Below, in pieces: positions 1 through 6,813 of a stretch of DNA of 20,289 bases (position 1 is the first letter of the stretch; every line of letters begins with the position of its first letter). Position numbers and translations under genes: made by a program. Origin of the DNA: Caryophanales bacterium (GTDB taxonomy: Bacteria; Bacillota_I; Bacilli_A; RFN20; CAG-826); assembly GCA_016280685.1 (NCBI GenBank), contig JAEEHE010000042.1, positions 1 to 20,289 on the forward strand, written 5' to 3'. The notes beneath the pieces are model-generated. The model ran no database searches. It saw only the letters and a program-made list of their open reading frames with translations, and was not told the origin of the DNA.

Positions 1-1
1 A

Positions 2-505
2 TCAAAAGAGAATTACGAACCTTTTAAAAGATTTATTAATTATGAAAAACAAGCACAATCATTTAATTATGATTTTGGTAATGATTATAAATTACTAAGA
101 GATGAATTATTCGTTCATCAACAATATTTAGAGAAACAACCGCTATCGCTTTGCCATAACGATGCGCAAAAGAGTAATATCGTGAAAGATTTAAAAGATA
201 ATTATTATCTTATCGATTTTGAATTTGTCGGTAATAATGATCCAATCTATGATATCGCTACCTTTGGTAATGGTTTAGTGATAGAAGGATTTAATTTATT
301 AAAAGAATATTTCAAAGAAGAATTAAATGAAGATAAAAAGACTCGTTATTATCTCTGGAGAATCTTTATCTCCTTGCAGTGGCATAATGTCGCTATTTAT
401 AAACATTTCACAGGAGAAGGAGAAATCCACGGATTCAATTTCTTAGATGTCGCCAAATTCTTCTTAGAGAACGCTAAAGAGGCTTATAAAGGTCTTAAGA
501 AATAA
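2..505 (+). CDS. LicA/choline-kinase-like phosphotransferase, C-terminal part (5' end outside window)
   Basis: The reading frame is open from base 2, so the gene begins upstream; 167 residues are visible. The key motif is the Brenner-type catalytic loop H-N-D-A-Q-K-S-N (about 145-170), followed by the metal-binding I-D-F-E and then the G-N-N-D-P-I-Y-D-I-A segment. This combination (HNDxxxxN, then IDFEFxGxNDPxYDIA) is characteristic of the choline/ethanolamine kinase and LicA branch of the aminoglycoside-phosphotransferase fold. Such enzymes phosphorylate choline or a similar small alcohol with ATP in the cytoplasm, often to decorate surface polymers. The substrate here cannot be read from the fragment. 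A GTG at 182 lies downstream of the catalytic motif and is not a plausible start. The family call is firm, the substrate is not. Confidence 0.8.
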   Translation, partial: SKENYEPFKRFINYEKQAQSFNYDFGNDYKLLRDELFVHQQYLEKQPLSLCHNDAQKSNIVKDLKDNYYLIDFEFVGNNDPIYDIATFGNGLVIEGFNLLKEYFKEELNEDKKTRYYLWRIFISLQWHNVAIYKHFTGEGEIHGFNFLDVAKFFLENAKEAYKGLKK

Positions 506-533
506 TATATTTCTTGATTTATTAGCATATTTA

Positions 534-562
534 TAAACATTTCTTATTAATTGTGATATTAT
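534..562 (+). promoter_or_regulatory. Probable extended -10 promoter for the NifU-like gene and tRNA-Gln
   Basis: TAAACA (534-539, 4/6 to consensus), a 17-nt spacer, and TATTAT (557-562) preceded by TG at 554-555, an extended -10. Transcription would start near 569, 14 nt before the ATG at 583. It is the only candidate I see ahead of both the gene and the tRNA. Read by eye. Confidence 0.45.
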
Positions 563-582
563 CTTAAAACGGAATAAAGATT

Positions 583-813
583 ATGGATGATACAGAGAAA
601 TTAATTATCGCCACATTAGATAAAATTAGACACTTCTTGCAGAAAGATGGAGGAGATGTCACTTTCGTCTCTTTTAAAGATGGTATTGTTTATGTAAAGA
701 TGGTTGGTGCATGCCAAGATTGTATCTATGCGAATAACGATATCAAAGATTTAGTGGAAGTCATTCTTCAAGAAGAAGTACCTGGCGTAGTTGAAGTCCG
801 TTTAGCGGATTAA
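583..813 (+). CDS. NifU C-terminal-domain protein (Fe-S cluster scaffold/carrier)
   Basis: This 76-residue protein is a complete stand-alone NifU C-terminal domain, of the kind found in Nfu/YutI proteins. It has the K-D-G-G-D-V-T-F signature near residues 21-28, the cluster-binding pair C44-x-x-C47 in G-A-C-Q-D-C, and the closing V-P-G-V-V-E-V strand around 66-72. Two such domains normally bridge one [4Fe-4S] cluster through the CxxC pair and pass it to client enzymes in the cytoplasm. MiaB, encoded in this window, is one possible client, but no sequence link shows this. The ATG is preceded by a modest GGA about 10 nt upstream. The stop codon lies 5 nt before tRNA-Gln, so the two are very probably co-transcribed. 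Confidence 0.88.
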   Translation: MDDTEKLIIATLDKIRHFLQKDGGDVTFVSFKDGIVYVKMVGACQDCIYANNDIKDLVEVILQEEVPGVVEVRLAD

Positions 814-818
814 GATAC

Positions 819-893
819 TGGGGTGTAGCCAAGCGGTAAGGCAGTGGACTCTGAATTCACCATTCACTGGTTCGATCCCAGTCACCCCAGCCA
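819..893 (+). tRNA. tRNA-Gln (anticodon CUG), CCA encoded
   Basis: A full cloverleaf can be drawn. The acceptor stem is TGGGGTG (819-825) with CACCCCA (883-889), followed by discriminator G890 and encoded CCA (891-893). The D stem is GCC (828-830) with GGC (840-842). The anticodon stem is 844-848 with 856-860 (one G-T pair), with loop CTCTGAA (849-855), so the anticodon is CTG (851-853), reading CAG. The T stem is ACTGG/CCAGT (866-870/878-882) around TTCGATC. The weak U1-A72 pair (819/889) is typical of bacterial tRNA-Gln and is recognised by the GatCAB amidotransferase. There is no room for a promoter in the 5 nt after the NifU-like stop codon, so it must be processed from that mRNA. Confidence 0.96.
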
Positions 894-912
894 CTTTCAA
901 AATTTCAAAATT

Positions 913-935
913 AGGTGATGCCATCACCTTTTTTT
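913..935 (+). terminator. Rho-independent terminator after tRNA-Gln
   Basis: Perfect 7-bp stem AGGTGAT/ATCACCT (913-919/923-929) with a 3-nt GCC loop, running into a 7-T tract (929-935). It ends the NifU-like/tRNA-Gln unit. Confidence 0.85.
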
Positions 936-994
936 ATTTACCTTCATTATTTTTTATATGAGAATAAAGATATAGGCAATAAGAAGGTAAATAG

Positions 995-2461
995 ATGAAT
1001 AAAAAATTATTGACTATGGCTATTGCTTTGTTAGCGTGCTCCTCTTTAATCATTGGATGCCAAAGCAAGAAAGAAGAAAAACCCTCATCAAACATTGAAC
1101 CTCAGTCTTCAGAGTCGGTTGAACCTGAGCTTGAGCCTGAGCCTGAGCCAGAGCCAGAACCAGCACCACTACTTGATATTCCTCATAACGTTGATGAAGC
1201 AAGATTCTTAACGTTTGACCAAGGAATGTCATATGATGCCGCGTCATTCGACTTGATGGTTAGTTTATATCAAATACCAGGTCGTGGAATGAACTCTGAT
1301 CCTGAAAAAATAGGTCTTAAGGGGTTTAGAGAATATTCAGGCAAGGATAATTTCGATTTCCAAAAAAATGAAATTACAAGACAAGAAGGTGTTTGGGCAA
1401 TGACATCATATATAGGTGATCAATATTATGAAATATCTAATGAATATAATTACAGGATCATTCCCGATGTCCTCAAATATCTTGAAGGTTATGATTGCTA
1501 TGCATATATCGGATTAGCTGGCGAAAATGATGATCATTATTATTTCACACAAAATAATTACAGTTCATCTAGGTTCCCTTATGTAAGTATCTCTAGTGAT
1601 AGCGCAGGTTATTTTGCTGAATCAGCAAAAAGAGAGTTCAATAAAAGCTTTAACATACAAATGGATCCGAATAACATGTTACAAGGTCTTCTCAATGACG
1701 ATAATTATATTATTGCCAACATGTATGGTTTTGAAAGATCACAAATTGCTGGTACCAATAGTGTTGATGAACCATACTCCTATGTTTTAGAAGAAGAGGA
1801 ACAAATCATTCTTATTTTTGATCAAGACACAAAGCCAATCTTCTATTACCATTATTCAGAAGTTCGTGCTGATCATAATTTGTTTACAGGTGCACCACTA
1901 GACGAATTCGCCATAATGATGAGAAATATGGAAAGTGTAGAATTCGTATATGGTGAAATAGAAGATATCGCTGATCAAGATTATCCCATCACCGCATTAC
2001 CAGAGAATTACTTAGTGGATGGAGGTTTAGAATTCCAATATGTTCCAGCGGAAGTAGATGAAGAAGGTTACCTTACCGCTAAACCAGAATTTGGAAATGA
2101 ATATAAATCTGGTGATTTCGCTTATGAATCATTAACGGAAGGACGTATTGATTGCATTAACAACATTTCATCTGAATCCGGTTATATGGCATTAGATATT
2201 GGTAACATTTTCCTTAAATACGCCAATCCCGTTACCGATGAAGTAACAGATATTAACTTCCCTTTAAATAACACAGAAGTTTTCGATGAAATCGTGGAAC
2301 AAATCGGTGGACAAAGATTAGCATTCGATGATGAAGAATATATCATTGTTGAAATTAACAATTCTTTTCCTTCCGGCTTCTCTTTGACCTTCCCCACAAT
2401 CGATGAAGTGAACCCAAGCAATATTAAAGTTGGTGATTTCACTTTGTATTACCTCATGTAA
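995..2461 (+). CDS. Putative lipoprotein of unknown function with Glu-Pro linker
   Basis: Not recognised as a named family. The 488-residue protein starts with a type II signal peptide: K3-K4, a hydrophobic core (about 5-20), and a lipobox L-I-I-G-C ending at C22, where signal peptidase II would cut and the cysteine would be lipidated. Residues 23-41 are charged and Ser-rich. Residues 42-58 are a Glu-Pro dipeptide run. From about residue 60 there is a long acidic, Tyr/Asp/Glu-rich soluble region with no further membrane segment, so it should sit on the outer face of the membrane behind a flexible spacer. The ATG has a good SD (AAGGT, spacing 7). The gene stands alone between two terminators. 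A solute-binding role is possible but nothing in the sequence shows it. It has only two cysteines, C15 in the signal peptide and C22, before a much later third in the Asp-Cys-Ile-Asn region. Confidence 0.85.
   Translation: MNKKLLTMAIALLACSSLIIGCQSKKEEKPSSNIEPQSSESVEPELEPEPEPEPEPAPLLDIPHNVDEARFLTFDQGMSYDAASFDLMVSLYQIPGRGMNSDPEKIGLKGFREYSGKDNFDFQKNEITRQEGVWAMTSYIGDQYYEISNEYNYRIIPDVLKYLEGYDCYAYIGLAGENDDHYYFTQNNYSSSRFPYVSISSDSAGYFAESAKREFNKSFNIQMDPNNMLQGLLNDDNYIIANMYGFERSQIAGTNSVDEPYSYVLEEEEQIILIFDQDTKPIFYYHYSEVRADHNLFTGAPLDEFAIMMRNMESVEFVYGEIEDIADQDYPITALPENYLVDGGLEFQYVPAEVDEEGYLTAKPEFGNEYKSGDFAYESLTEGRIDCINNISSESGYMALDIGNIFLKYANPVTDEVTDINFPLNNTEVFDEIVEQIGGQRLAFDDEEYIIVEINNSFPSGFSLTFPTIDEVNPSNIKVGDFTLYYLM
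1121..1168 (+). repeat. In-frame hexanucleotide repeat (GAGCCN-type) coding for Glu-Pro
   Basis: Seven consecutive hexamers (1121-1162), GAACCT, GAGCTT, GAGCCT twice, GAGCCA twice and GAACCA, followed by GCACCA, inside the lipoprotein gene. Six-base units keep the frame, so gain or loss would change linker length without destroying the protein. Confidence 0.8.
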
Positions 2462-2480
2462 TCTTTGATTAAGGTAAACA

Positions 2481-2507
2481 AAAAACTGGCATCAATTGCC
2501 AGTTTTA
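2481..2507. terminator. Bidirectional terminator between convergent genes
   Basis: Perfect 10-bp inverted repeat AAAACTGGCA (2482-2491) and TGCCAGTTTT (2497-2506) around a 5-nt loop. Four T follow on the plus strand and six on the minus strand, so it can end both the lipoprotein gene (stop 2461) and the minus-strand operon (stop 2519). Confidence 0.88.
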
Positions 2508-2518
2508 GTTTGCTCATT

Positions 2519-3295
2519 TTATAAAAGTATATTCTCTTTGCGATTAACGACGATATAACCTTTACGATTATAGACATCTTTGCGGTTATAGGTAATTCTT
2601 TGACCATCTGGTTCTAAGAACAAACCTCCCGCTTCTTCGACGATAATTTGACACGCTGCGGTATCCCATTCTTTGGTATTAGGAGACATCCGATAATGGA
2701 CTTCCGCTAAACCTTCAGCGATACGACATGGTTTTAAGGAAGAACCGAATTTCATCACGTGTTTAATCTTATCTTTATGCTTTTCAATTAATTCTAATTC
2801 TTTCTCATTTGTATGAAAAACCGAGCATAAACAGGTTAAATCTTCTAATTTTTCATTAACGTGGATTTTTGTATCGCCTTTTTCCGTGCGGTGATAAGCG
2901 CCATTACCTTTACTAGCGAAATAGATATCTCCACTCTCAGGAACCACCACTACACCCACGACCAATTCGTGTTTATAAGCTAATCCAATATTCGTGGTGA
3001 AGCCACCATCACGAGCGACGAAGTCTTTCGTGCCATCAACAGGGTCAACAATCCAAACATAATCATTTTCTAAACGAGATAGATCATCTTCGGATTCTTC
3101 GGTTAAGAAAGCATATTTAGGGAATAATTCATGAAGATATTCTCTAATAATCTTATCCGCGGTTTTATCCGCTAAAGTGACAGGGGAATTATCTTCTTTA
3201 ATTTCGACATCAAAACCTTGATTATAAATCTCCATGATTTTAACACGAGCTTTTAAACCCGCTTCAATCGCAGCTTGTAATTCTTTTTCCCACAT
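2519..3295 (-). CDS. CysQ-like 3'(2'),5'-bisphosphate nucleotidase / inositol monophosphatase family
   Basis: A 258-residue Mg2+-dependent phosphatase of the inositol monophosphatase superfamily. Visible signatures are the K-E-D-N-S-P-V-T-L-A-D segment (33-43) typical of the CysQ branch, the metal ligands E66-E67, the core D84-P-V-D87-G-T-K-D-F (CysQ proteins have DPxDGTKEF), and C-terminal E-W-D-T-A-A (209-214) with D211, then E-A-G-G. CysQ enzymes hydrolyse 3'-phosphoadenosine 5'-phosphate (pAp) to AMP in the cytoplasm. An inositol phosphatase activity cannot be excluded from sequence. The ATG has a strong AAGGAG (spacing 10) inside the end of the DHH gene, and only 1 nt separates the two genes, so they are co-transcribed. 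It is last in the argS-rpoE-DHH operon and is followed by a terminator. Confidence 0.85.
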   Translation of the reverse strand: MWEKELQAAIEAGLKARVKIMEIYNQGFDVEIKEDNSPVTLADKTADKIIREYLHELFPKYAFLTEESEDDLSRLENDYVWIVDPVDGTKDFVARDGGFTTNIGLAYKHELVVGVVVVPESGDIYFASKGNGAYHRTEKGDTKIHVNEKLEDLTCLCSVFHTNEKELELIEKHKDKIKHVMKFGSSLKPCRIAEGLAEVHYRMSPNTKEWDTAACQIIVEEAGGLFLEPDGQRITYNRKDVYNRKGYIVVNRKENILL

Positions 3296-3296
3296 A

Positions 3297-4256
3297 TTAT
3301 TGGTGCTCCTTTTTATATTCTAAGGCGACAGCATCTAAATCATCGACAAGCATCTTCACATTCTTGCTATTCATATGGTGCAAAGTCACACCAGAAGCTT
3401 GATAATGTCCACCACCGCCATATTTAGCAGCAACAGCATAAACACCTGGACCATTACTACGGAATTCGGCGTGCATTGATCCGTTAGCGTTTTCCGCGAA
3501 TGAAGCCCAAATAGGATAATCCTTTACATTGGCTAATAGATTAACCATTTCTCCCGCCTTATGAGCGGAGACATGGAAACGTTCTAATTGAGAGCGATTG
3601 AATGTCACATAGAGAACTCCATTAGGACTCTTCTTATAGTGAGAGAAGACATAACCTTTAAAGGCTAGAGCGTCTTCCACTGTGACAGTAAGAATACTAT
3701 TGATCGCGTCAGGATCCGCACCACATTCGCATAACCAAGCGACTTCTTGGAAACTTTCCACATAGTCACCAGCGAATTGGAAACGACCTGTATCGGTAAG
3801 AATACCTAAATATAAAGCATTAGCAGCGGTCTTAGTGATTTTCCATTTGGATTCTTTGATAAATCTCACGATTAATTGGCAAGTGGAATTGGCGTTCACA
3901 TCAAGGACAAATGGTCCTTCGTGGTATTTGCCATTCTCCATATGGTGATCGATTTTTATATATGCTTTAGCATTATAAATTCGTTTATCTTCCATACGAG
4001 AAAGATCGTTGCCATCCACTAAGACGGCTAAAGCGTTTTCAATAACGGAATCTTCCACAATATCAGTAGGAGAGATAAGGTTAAAGAAACGTTTGCACCC
4101 CGTACCTACGGCATAAACTTTTTTCTTGGGGTAATTTAAACGTAACACATCCCGAAGGCCAATTTGACTACCGTAGCAATCACCATCGGGATAGGCATGA
4201 CCGAATATTACTATTGTGTCATGAGCTTCGATAATTTTACGGAGCTCTTCAAACAT
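3297..4256 (-). CDS. nrnA: DHH/DHHA1 phosphoesterase, NrnA-like (nanoRNase / pAp phosphatase)
   Basis: A 319-residue protein with the full DHH-DHHA1 layout: H20-x-x-P-D-G-D26 (motif I), D81 in V-L-V-D-G-N-D, D103-H104-H105 (the name motif), and the DHHA1 G-G-G-G-H at 280-284 near the end. Length and order match NrnA of Bacillus, a Mn2+-dependent cytoplasmic exonuclease that degrades RNA of 2-5 nt and also dephosphorylates pAp; related proteins hydrolyse c-di-AMP breakdown products. In motif I, Cys27 follows PDGD where Ala is common. The ATG overlaps the rpoE stop as TAATG, with SD GAGGAT inside rpoE, indicating translational coupling. The symbol is by similarity; an orthologue with another short nucleic-acid substrate is possible. 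Confidence 0.85.
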   Translation of the reverse strand: MFEELRKIIEAHDTIVIFGHAYPDGDCYGSQIGLRDVLRLNYPKKKVYAVGTGCKRFFNLISPTDIVEDSVIENALAVLVDGNDLSRMEDKRIYNAKAYIKIDHHMENGKYHEGPFVLDVNANSTCQLIVRFIKESKWKITKTAANALYLGILTDTGRFQFAGDYVESFQEVAWLCECGADPDAINSILTVTVEDALAFKGYVFSHYKKSPNGVLYVTFNRSQLERFHVSAHKAGEMVNLLANVKDYPIWASFAENANGSMHAEFRSNGPGVYAVAAKYGGGGHYQASGVTLHHMNSKNVKMLVDDLDAVALEYKKEHQ

Positions 4257-4651
4257 TAAAGATCCTCTTCTTTGTTTTCTTCAGAAGATTCTTCTGGTTC
4301 AACTTCATCAGTTGGTTCATCACCTTCTAAGATCTTGTTGTATTCCTTCTCTTCTTCATCTTCTTCTTCGGTATCATCATCGCTGATTTCCACTTCGGAG
4401 TAGACATCTTTCATATCGATGTGGGTTTTATCAAATGTATGACGGCTTCTTAAATCCCATTTGTTTTCGCCCAATGTCACGAAACGGCCATCCATTTTTA
4501 AATTGGTGTAGAATGGGGAAATCTTTTTCGCCGCGGCTTCTTCGTCTAAGCCAGCTTCTTTGCTGACATAAACCCATAAGTCTTTAAAAGTGACTTCTTC
4601 TTTTCTTTGACTGACATAGTCAAACGCTAAATCTAATAATGATTTTGCCAT
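4256..4651 (-). CDS. rpoE: DNA-directed RNA polymerase delta subunit
   Basis: A 131-residue two-part protein. Residues about 1-70 form the HARE-HTH globular domain (visible segments L-L-D-L-A-F, F-K-D-L-W, G-R-F-V-T-L-G and N-K-W-D-L-R). From about residue 88 the chain is an unstructured, highly acidic tail of Asp and Glu. Delta is a Firmicutes-specific polymerase subunit that binds near the downstream DNA clamp, speeds recycling of the enzyme and shapes the response to initiating nucleotide levels. A strong SD (AAGGAG, spacing about 9) overlaps the argS stop region, and the stop shares a base with the nrnA start. The argS-rpoE pairing is common in Firmicutes, although pyrG, its frequent partner, is absent here. 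Confidence 0.92.
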   Translation of the reverse strand: MAKSLLDLAFDYVSQRKEEVTFKDLWVYVSKEAGLDEEAAAKKISPFYTNLKMDGRFVTLGENKWDLRSRHTFDKTHIDMKDVYSEVEISDDDTEEEDEEEKEYNKILEGDEPTDEVEPEESSEENKEEDL

Positions 4652-4665
4652 GTATCTTTTCTCCT

Positions 4666-6285
4666 TTACATGTGTTCTGGGGCACTTACTCCAATTAAAT
4701 TAAGTGCATTTTTCATCACTTGTTCGCTCGCTTTACATAAAGCTAAACGTGAGGATGATAATGCGATGTTATCTCTATCGATAACACGGCATTCTGTATA
4801 AAATTCATGAATCAGACCCGCTAAATCATGAATATAATTGGTAATTTTATAAGGTGCTCTTTCTTTTGCCGCGTCATTTATGACATTAGGGAAATTAGAA
4901 AGATGTTTTAATAATGACATTTCGCTTGGTTTCTCTAATAAAGAGGCCTTCTTATCAATGGGGATATCTTTTCCTTGTTCTAAGATGGAACATAATCTCG
5001 CATGAGCGTATTGTGCATAGTAGACAGGGTTATTAGAACTTTGTTCCATCGCTAAATTCATATCGAAGTCTAAATGAGCACTGGCAGCACGCATCGCGAA
5101 GAAATAACGCATTGCATCCACGCCGACATCCTCACATATCTCACGCAAGGTAATTGCATCGCCAGTACGCTTGCTAGCTTTCATTTCTTTACCATCTTTA
5201 ATGAATCTCACCATTTGGATGAGTTCCACTTCTAAGGCATCTTTGGAATAGCCATGCATCATAAGCGCACTCTTCATACGATTGATATAACCGTGATGGT
5301 CAGCACCTAAGACATCCACTAATTGGTCAAAACCACGAGACATCTTATTAACGTGATAGACGATATCAGGAAGGAAGTAAGTATATTCACCATTGCTCTT
5401 GACGATAACTCTATCTTTATCATCGAGATAGTCAGTAGTTCTTAATACTTTAGCGGAACCATCTAAATAAATATGGTCTTTTAAATATTCAATTTCCTTT
5501 TCAACTGCGTGGTTGCTTCTCACTTTTAATTCACTGGAGAAAACATCGAAATGCACGTGAAAAGTCTTCAAATCTTCCCTAATTTTGTCTAATTCGATGG
5601 CAATTCCTCTCTCTTTTAAGAAGGGAATAGGATCTTTTTCATTTAATAATTTATCACCAACTTCATCGATAATTTTTTTAGCAACAAAGATGATATCTTG
5701 TCCATGATAACCATCTTCTGGGAATTCCACTTTTAAGCCGAGAAGTTCTTTATATCTCGCTAAAATAGATTCTGCTAAATGATCGATTTGGTTACCAGCA
5801 TCGTTAATATAATATTCACGAGTTACATCATAGCCCGCAAATTCCATAATACGGCAAATCGTATCACCGATAGCCGCTCCACGAGCGTGGCCGACATGTA
5901 AATCGCCTGTCGGATTAGCACTGACGAATTCCACATCGACTTTGAAATTCTTATTTTCACCTCTACCGAAATCATCACCACTATCGATAATCTTGGAGAC
6001 GATTGGTTGTAAGGAATCATTCTTCATAAAGAAGTTAATAAAGCCAGGACCAGCGATTTCCACTTTCTCGATACCATTTAAATCGAGATGAGAAATAATC
6101 GCATTCGCGGCATCTCTTGGATTGCTCTTTAATAAACGACAATTCTTCATCGCAGCGTTTGTCGCATAGTCACCATGAGAAGGATCTTTACTGTGCTCAA
6201 TGATGATGTCATTTAAAGAGACTTCCACACCGAGAGCCTGGAAGGCTTTTTGAATATTCAGTTTTAAACTTTCTACTACATCCAT
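4666..6285 (-). CDS. argS: Arginyl-tRNA synthetase
   Basis: A 539-residue class I synthetase that charges tRNA-Arg. The N-terminal add-1 domain is followed by the HIGH-type motif A-N-P-T-G-D-L-H-V-G-H (about 123-133), the conserved Y-Y-I-N-D-A-G-N-Q segment, the L-G-A-D-H-H-G-Y region, and the ArgRS-type second signature M-K-A-S-K-R-T-G (about residue 370), which stands in for KMSKS as usual in this family. The C-terminal anticodon-binding helical bundle is complete, ending in the typical L-I-G-V-x-A-P-E-H-M. Length is normal. It is the first gene of the operon with rpoE, nrnA and the CysQ-like gene. Its ATG has an AAAGGT at spacing about 10, but the likely promoter sits almost on top of that sequence. 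Confidence 0.96.
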   Translation of the reverse strand: MDVVESLKLNIQKAFQALGVEVSLNDIIIEHSKDPSHGDYATNAAMKNCRLLKSNPRDAANAIISHLDLNGIEKVEIAGPGFINFFMKNDSLQPIVSKIIDSGDDFGRGENKNFKVDVEFVSANPTGDLHVGHARGAAIGDTICRIMEFAGYDVTREYYINDAGNQIDHLAESILARYKELLGLKVEFPEDGYHGQDIIFVAKKIIDEVGDKLLNEKDPIPFLKERGIAIELDKIREDLKTFHVHFDVFSSELKVRSNHAVEKEIEYLKDHIYLDGSAKVLRTTDYLDDKDRVIVKSNGEYTYFLPDIVYHVNKMSRGFDQLVDVLGADHHGYINRMKSALMMHGYSKDALEVELIQMVRFIKDGKEMKASKRTGDAITLREICEDVGVDAMRYFFAMRAASAHLDFDMNLAMEQSSNNPVYYAQYAHARLCSILEQGKDIPIDKKASLLEKPSEMSLLKHLSNFPNVINDAAKERAPYKITNYIHDLAGLIHEFYTECRVIDRDNIALSSSRLALCKASEQVMKNALNLIGVSAPEHM

Positions 6286-6301
6286 AAAACTATGACCTTT
6301 A

Positions 6302-6329
6302 ATTATACTTATCTCACAAAAATTGGCAA
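6302..6329 (-). promoter_or_regulatory. Sigma-A-type promoter for argS-rpoE-nrnA-cysQ-like operon
   Basis: On the minus strand, TTGCCA (6324-6329, 5/6 match), a 16-nt spacer and a perfect TATAAT (6302-6307). Transcription would start near 6295, leaving a leader of about 10 nt before argS and placing the SD-like AAAGGT at or upstream of the start site. Confidence 0.65.
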
Positions 6330-6334
6330 AGAAT

Positions 6335-6811
6335 TTATTCTTTTTCTTCTAATAAAATTATTGACTCCGCTTTCACTGCTAATGACATGCCTATGGCATC
6401 GAGTTTTTCATTAGTGCCCGCTTTAATAGAAACTTGAGAGATATCAACCTTTAATAAAGAAGCAACGTTCTCTCTCATCTTAAGGATGAATCCTTTAAGT
6501 TTTGGCTGTTCTAAGGTAATGGAGATATCAACATTACCAACGCGATAATTCTTCTCTTCCATAAGACGCACTACTTCTTTTACGAGAAGAGCGCTATCGA
6601 TATCCTTGTATTGAGGATCATTATCTGGGAAATGAGTTCCTAAATCACATAACGCTAAAGCGCCTAAAATAGATTCCGCTAAAGCATGATAAACGACATC
6701 GCCATCAGAATGAGCTAATTCTCCTTTATCAAAAGGAACATGAACACCACCTAAAATCAATGGACGATTTTCTACTAAACGATGTATATCACTAGCAAAT
6801 CCAATTCTCAT
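6335..6811 (-). CDS. ispF: 2-C-methyl-D-erythritol 2,4-cyclodiphosphate synthase
   Basis: A 158-residue enzyme of the MEP isoprenoid pathway that cyclises CDP-ME 2-phosphate to ME-cPP with loss of CMP, acting as a cytoplasmic homotrimer. The zinc ligands D8, H10 and H42 are present, as is the H34-S35-D36-G-D segment, D56 in C-D-L-G-T-H-F-P-D, and a C-terminal G-T-N-E-K near residue 133. The usual Gly-Arg-Gly-Glu-Gly stretch after this is replaced by Gly-Met-Ser-Leu-Ala. The gene starts 2 nt after the ychF stop and is therefore in the same transcript; its SD is weak (GAAAGAGAT). No other MEP gene is in the window. Confidence 0.92.
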   Translation of the reverse strand: MRIGFASDIHRLVENRPLILGGVHVPFDKGELAHSDGDVVYHALAESILGALALCDLGTHFPDNDPQYKDIDSALLVKEVVRLMEEKNYRVGNVDISITLEQPKLKGFILKMRENVASLLKVDISQVSIKAGTNEKLDAIGMSLAVKAESIILLEEKE

Positions 6812-6813
6812 CT

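Noticed and set aside
497..515. Possible terminator AAGAAAT/ATTTCTT after the LicA-like gene
   Set aside because: The stem is 7 bp but almost all A/T and not followed by a T-tract (GATTT). It overlaps the stop codon and could arise by chance in such A/T-rich sequence.
936..994. Promoter for the lipoprotein gene
   Set aside because: Several A/T-rich -10-like hexamers (TATATG, TATAGG), but none with an acceptable -35 at 16-18 nt; not strong enough to call.
1050..1247. Minus-strand open frame with Ala-Gln repeats
   Set aside because: It is the reverse shadow of the Glu-Pro repeat in the lipoprotein gene, with no SD of its own.
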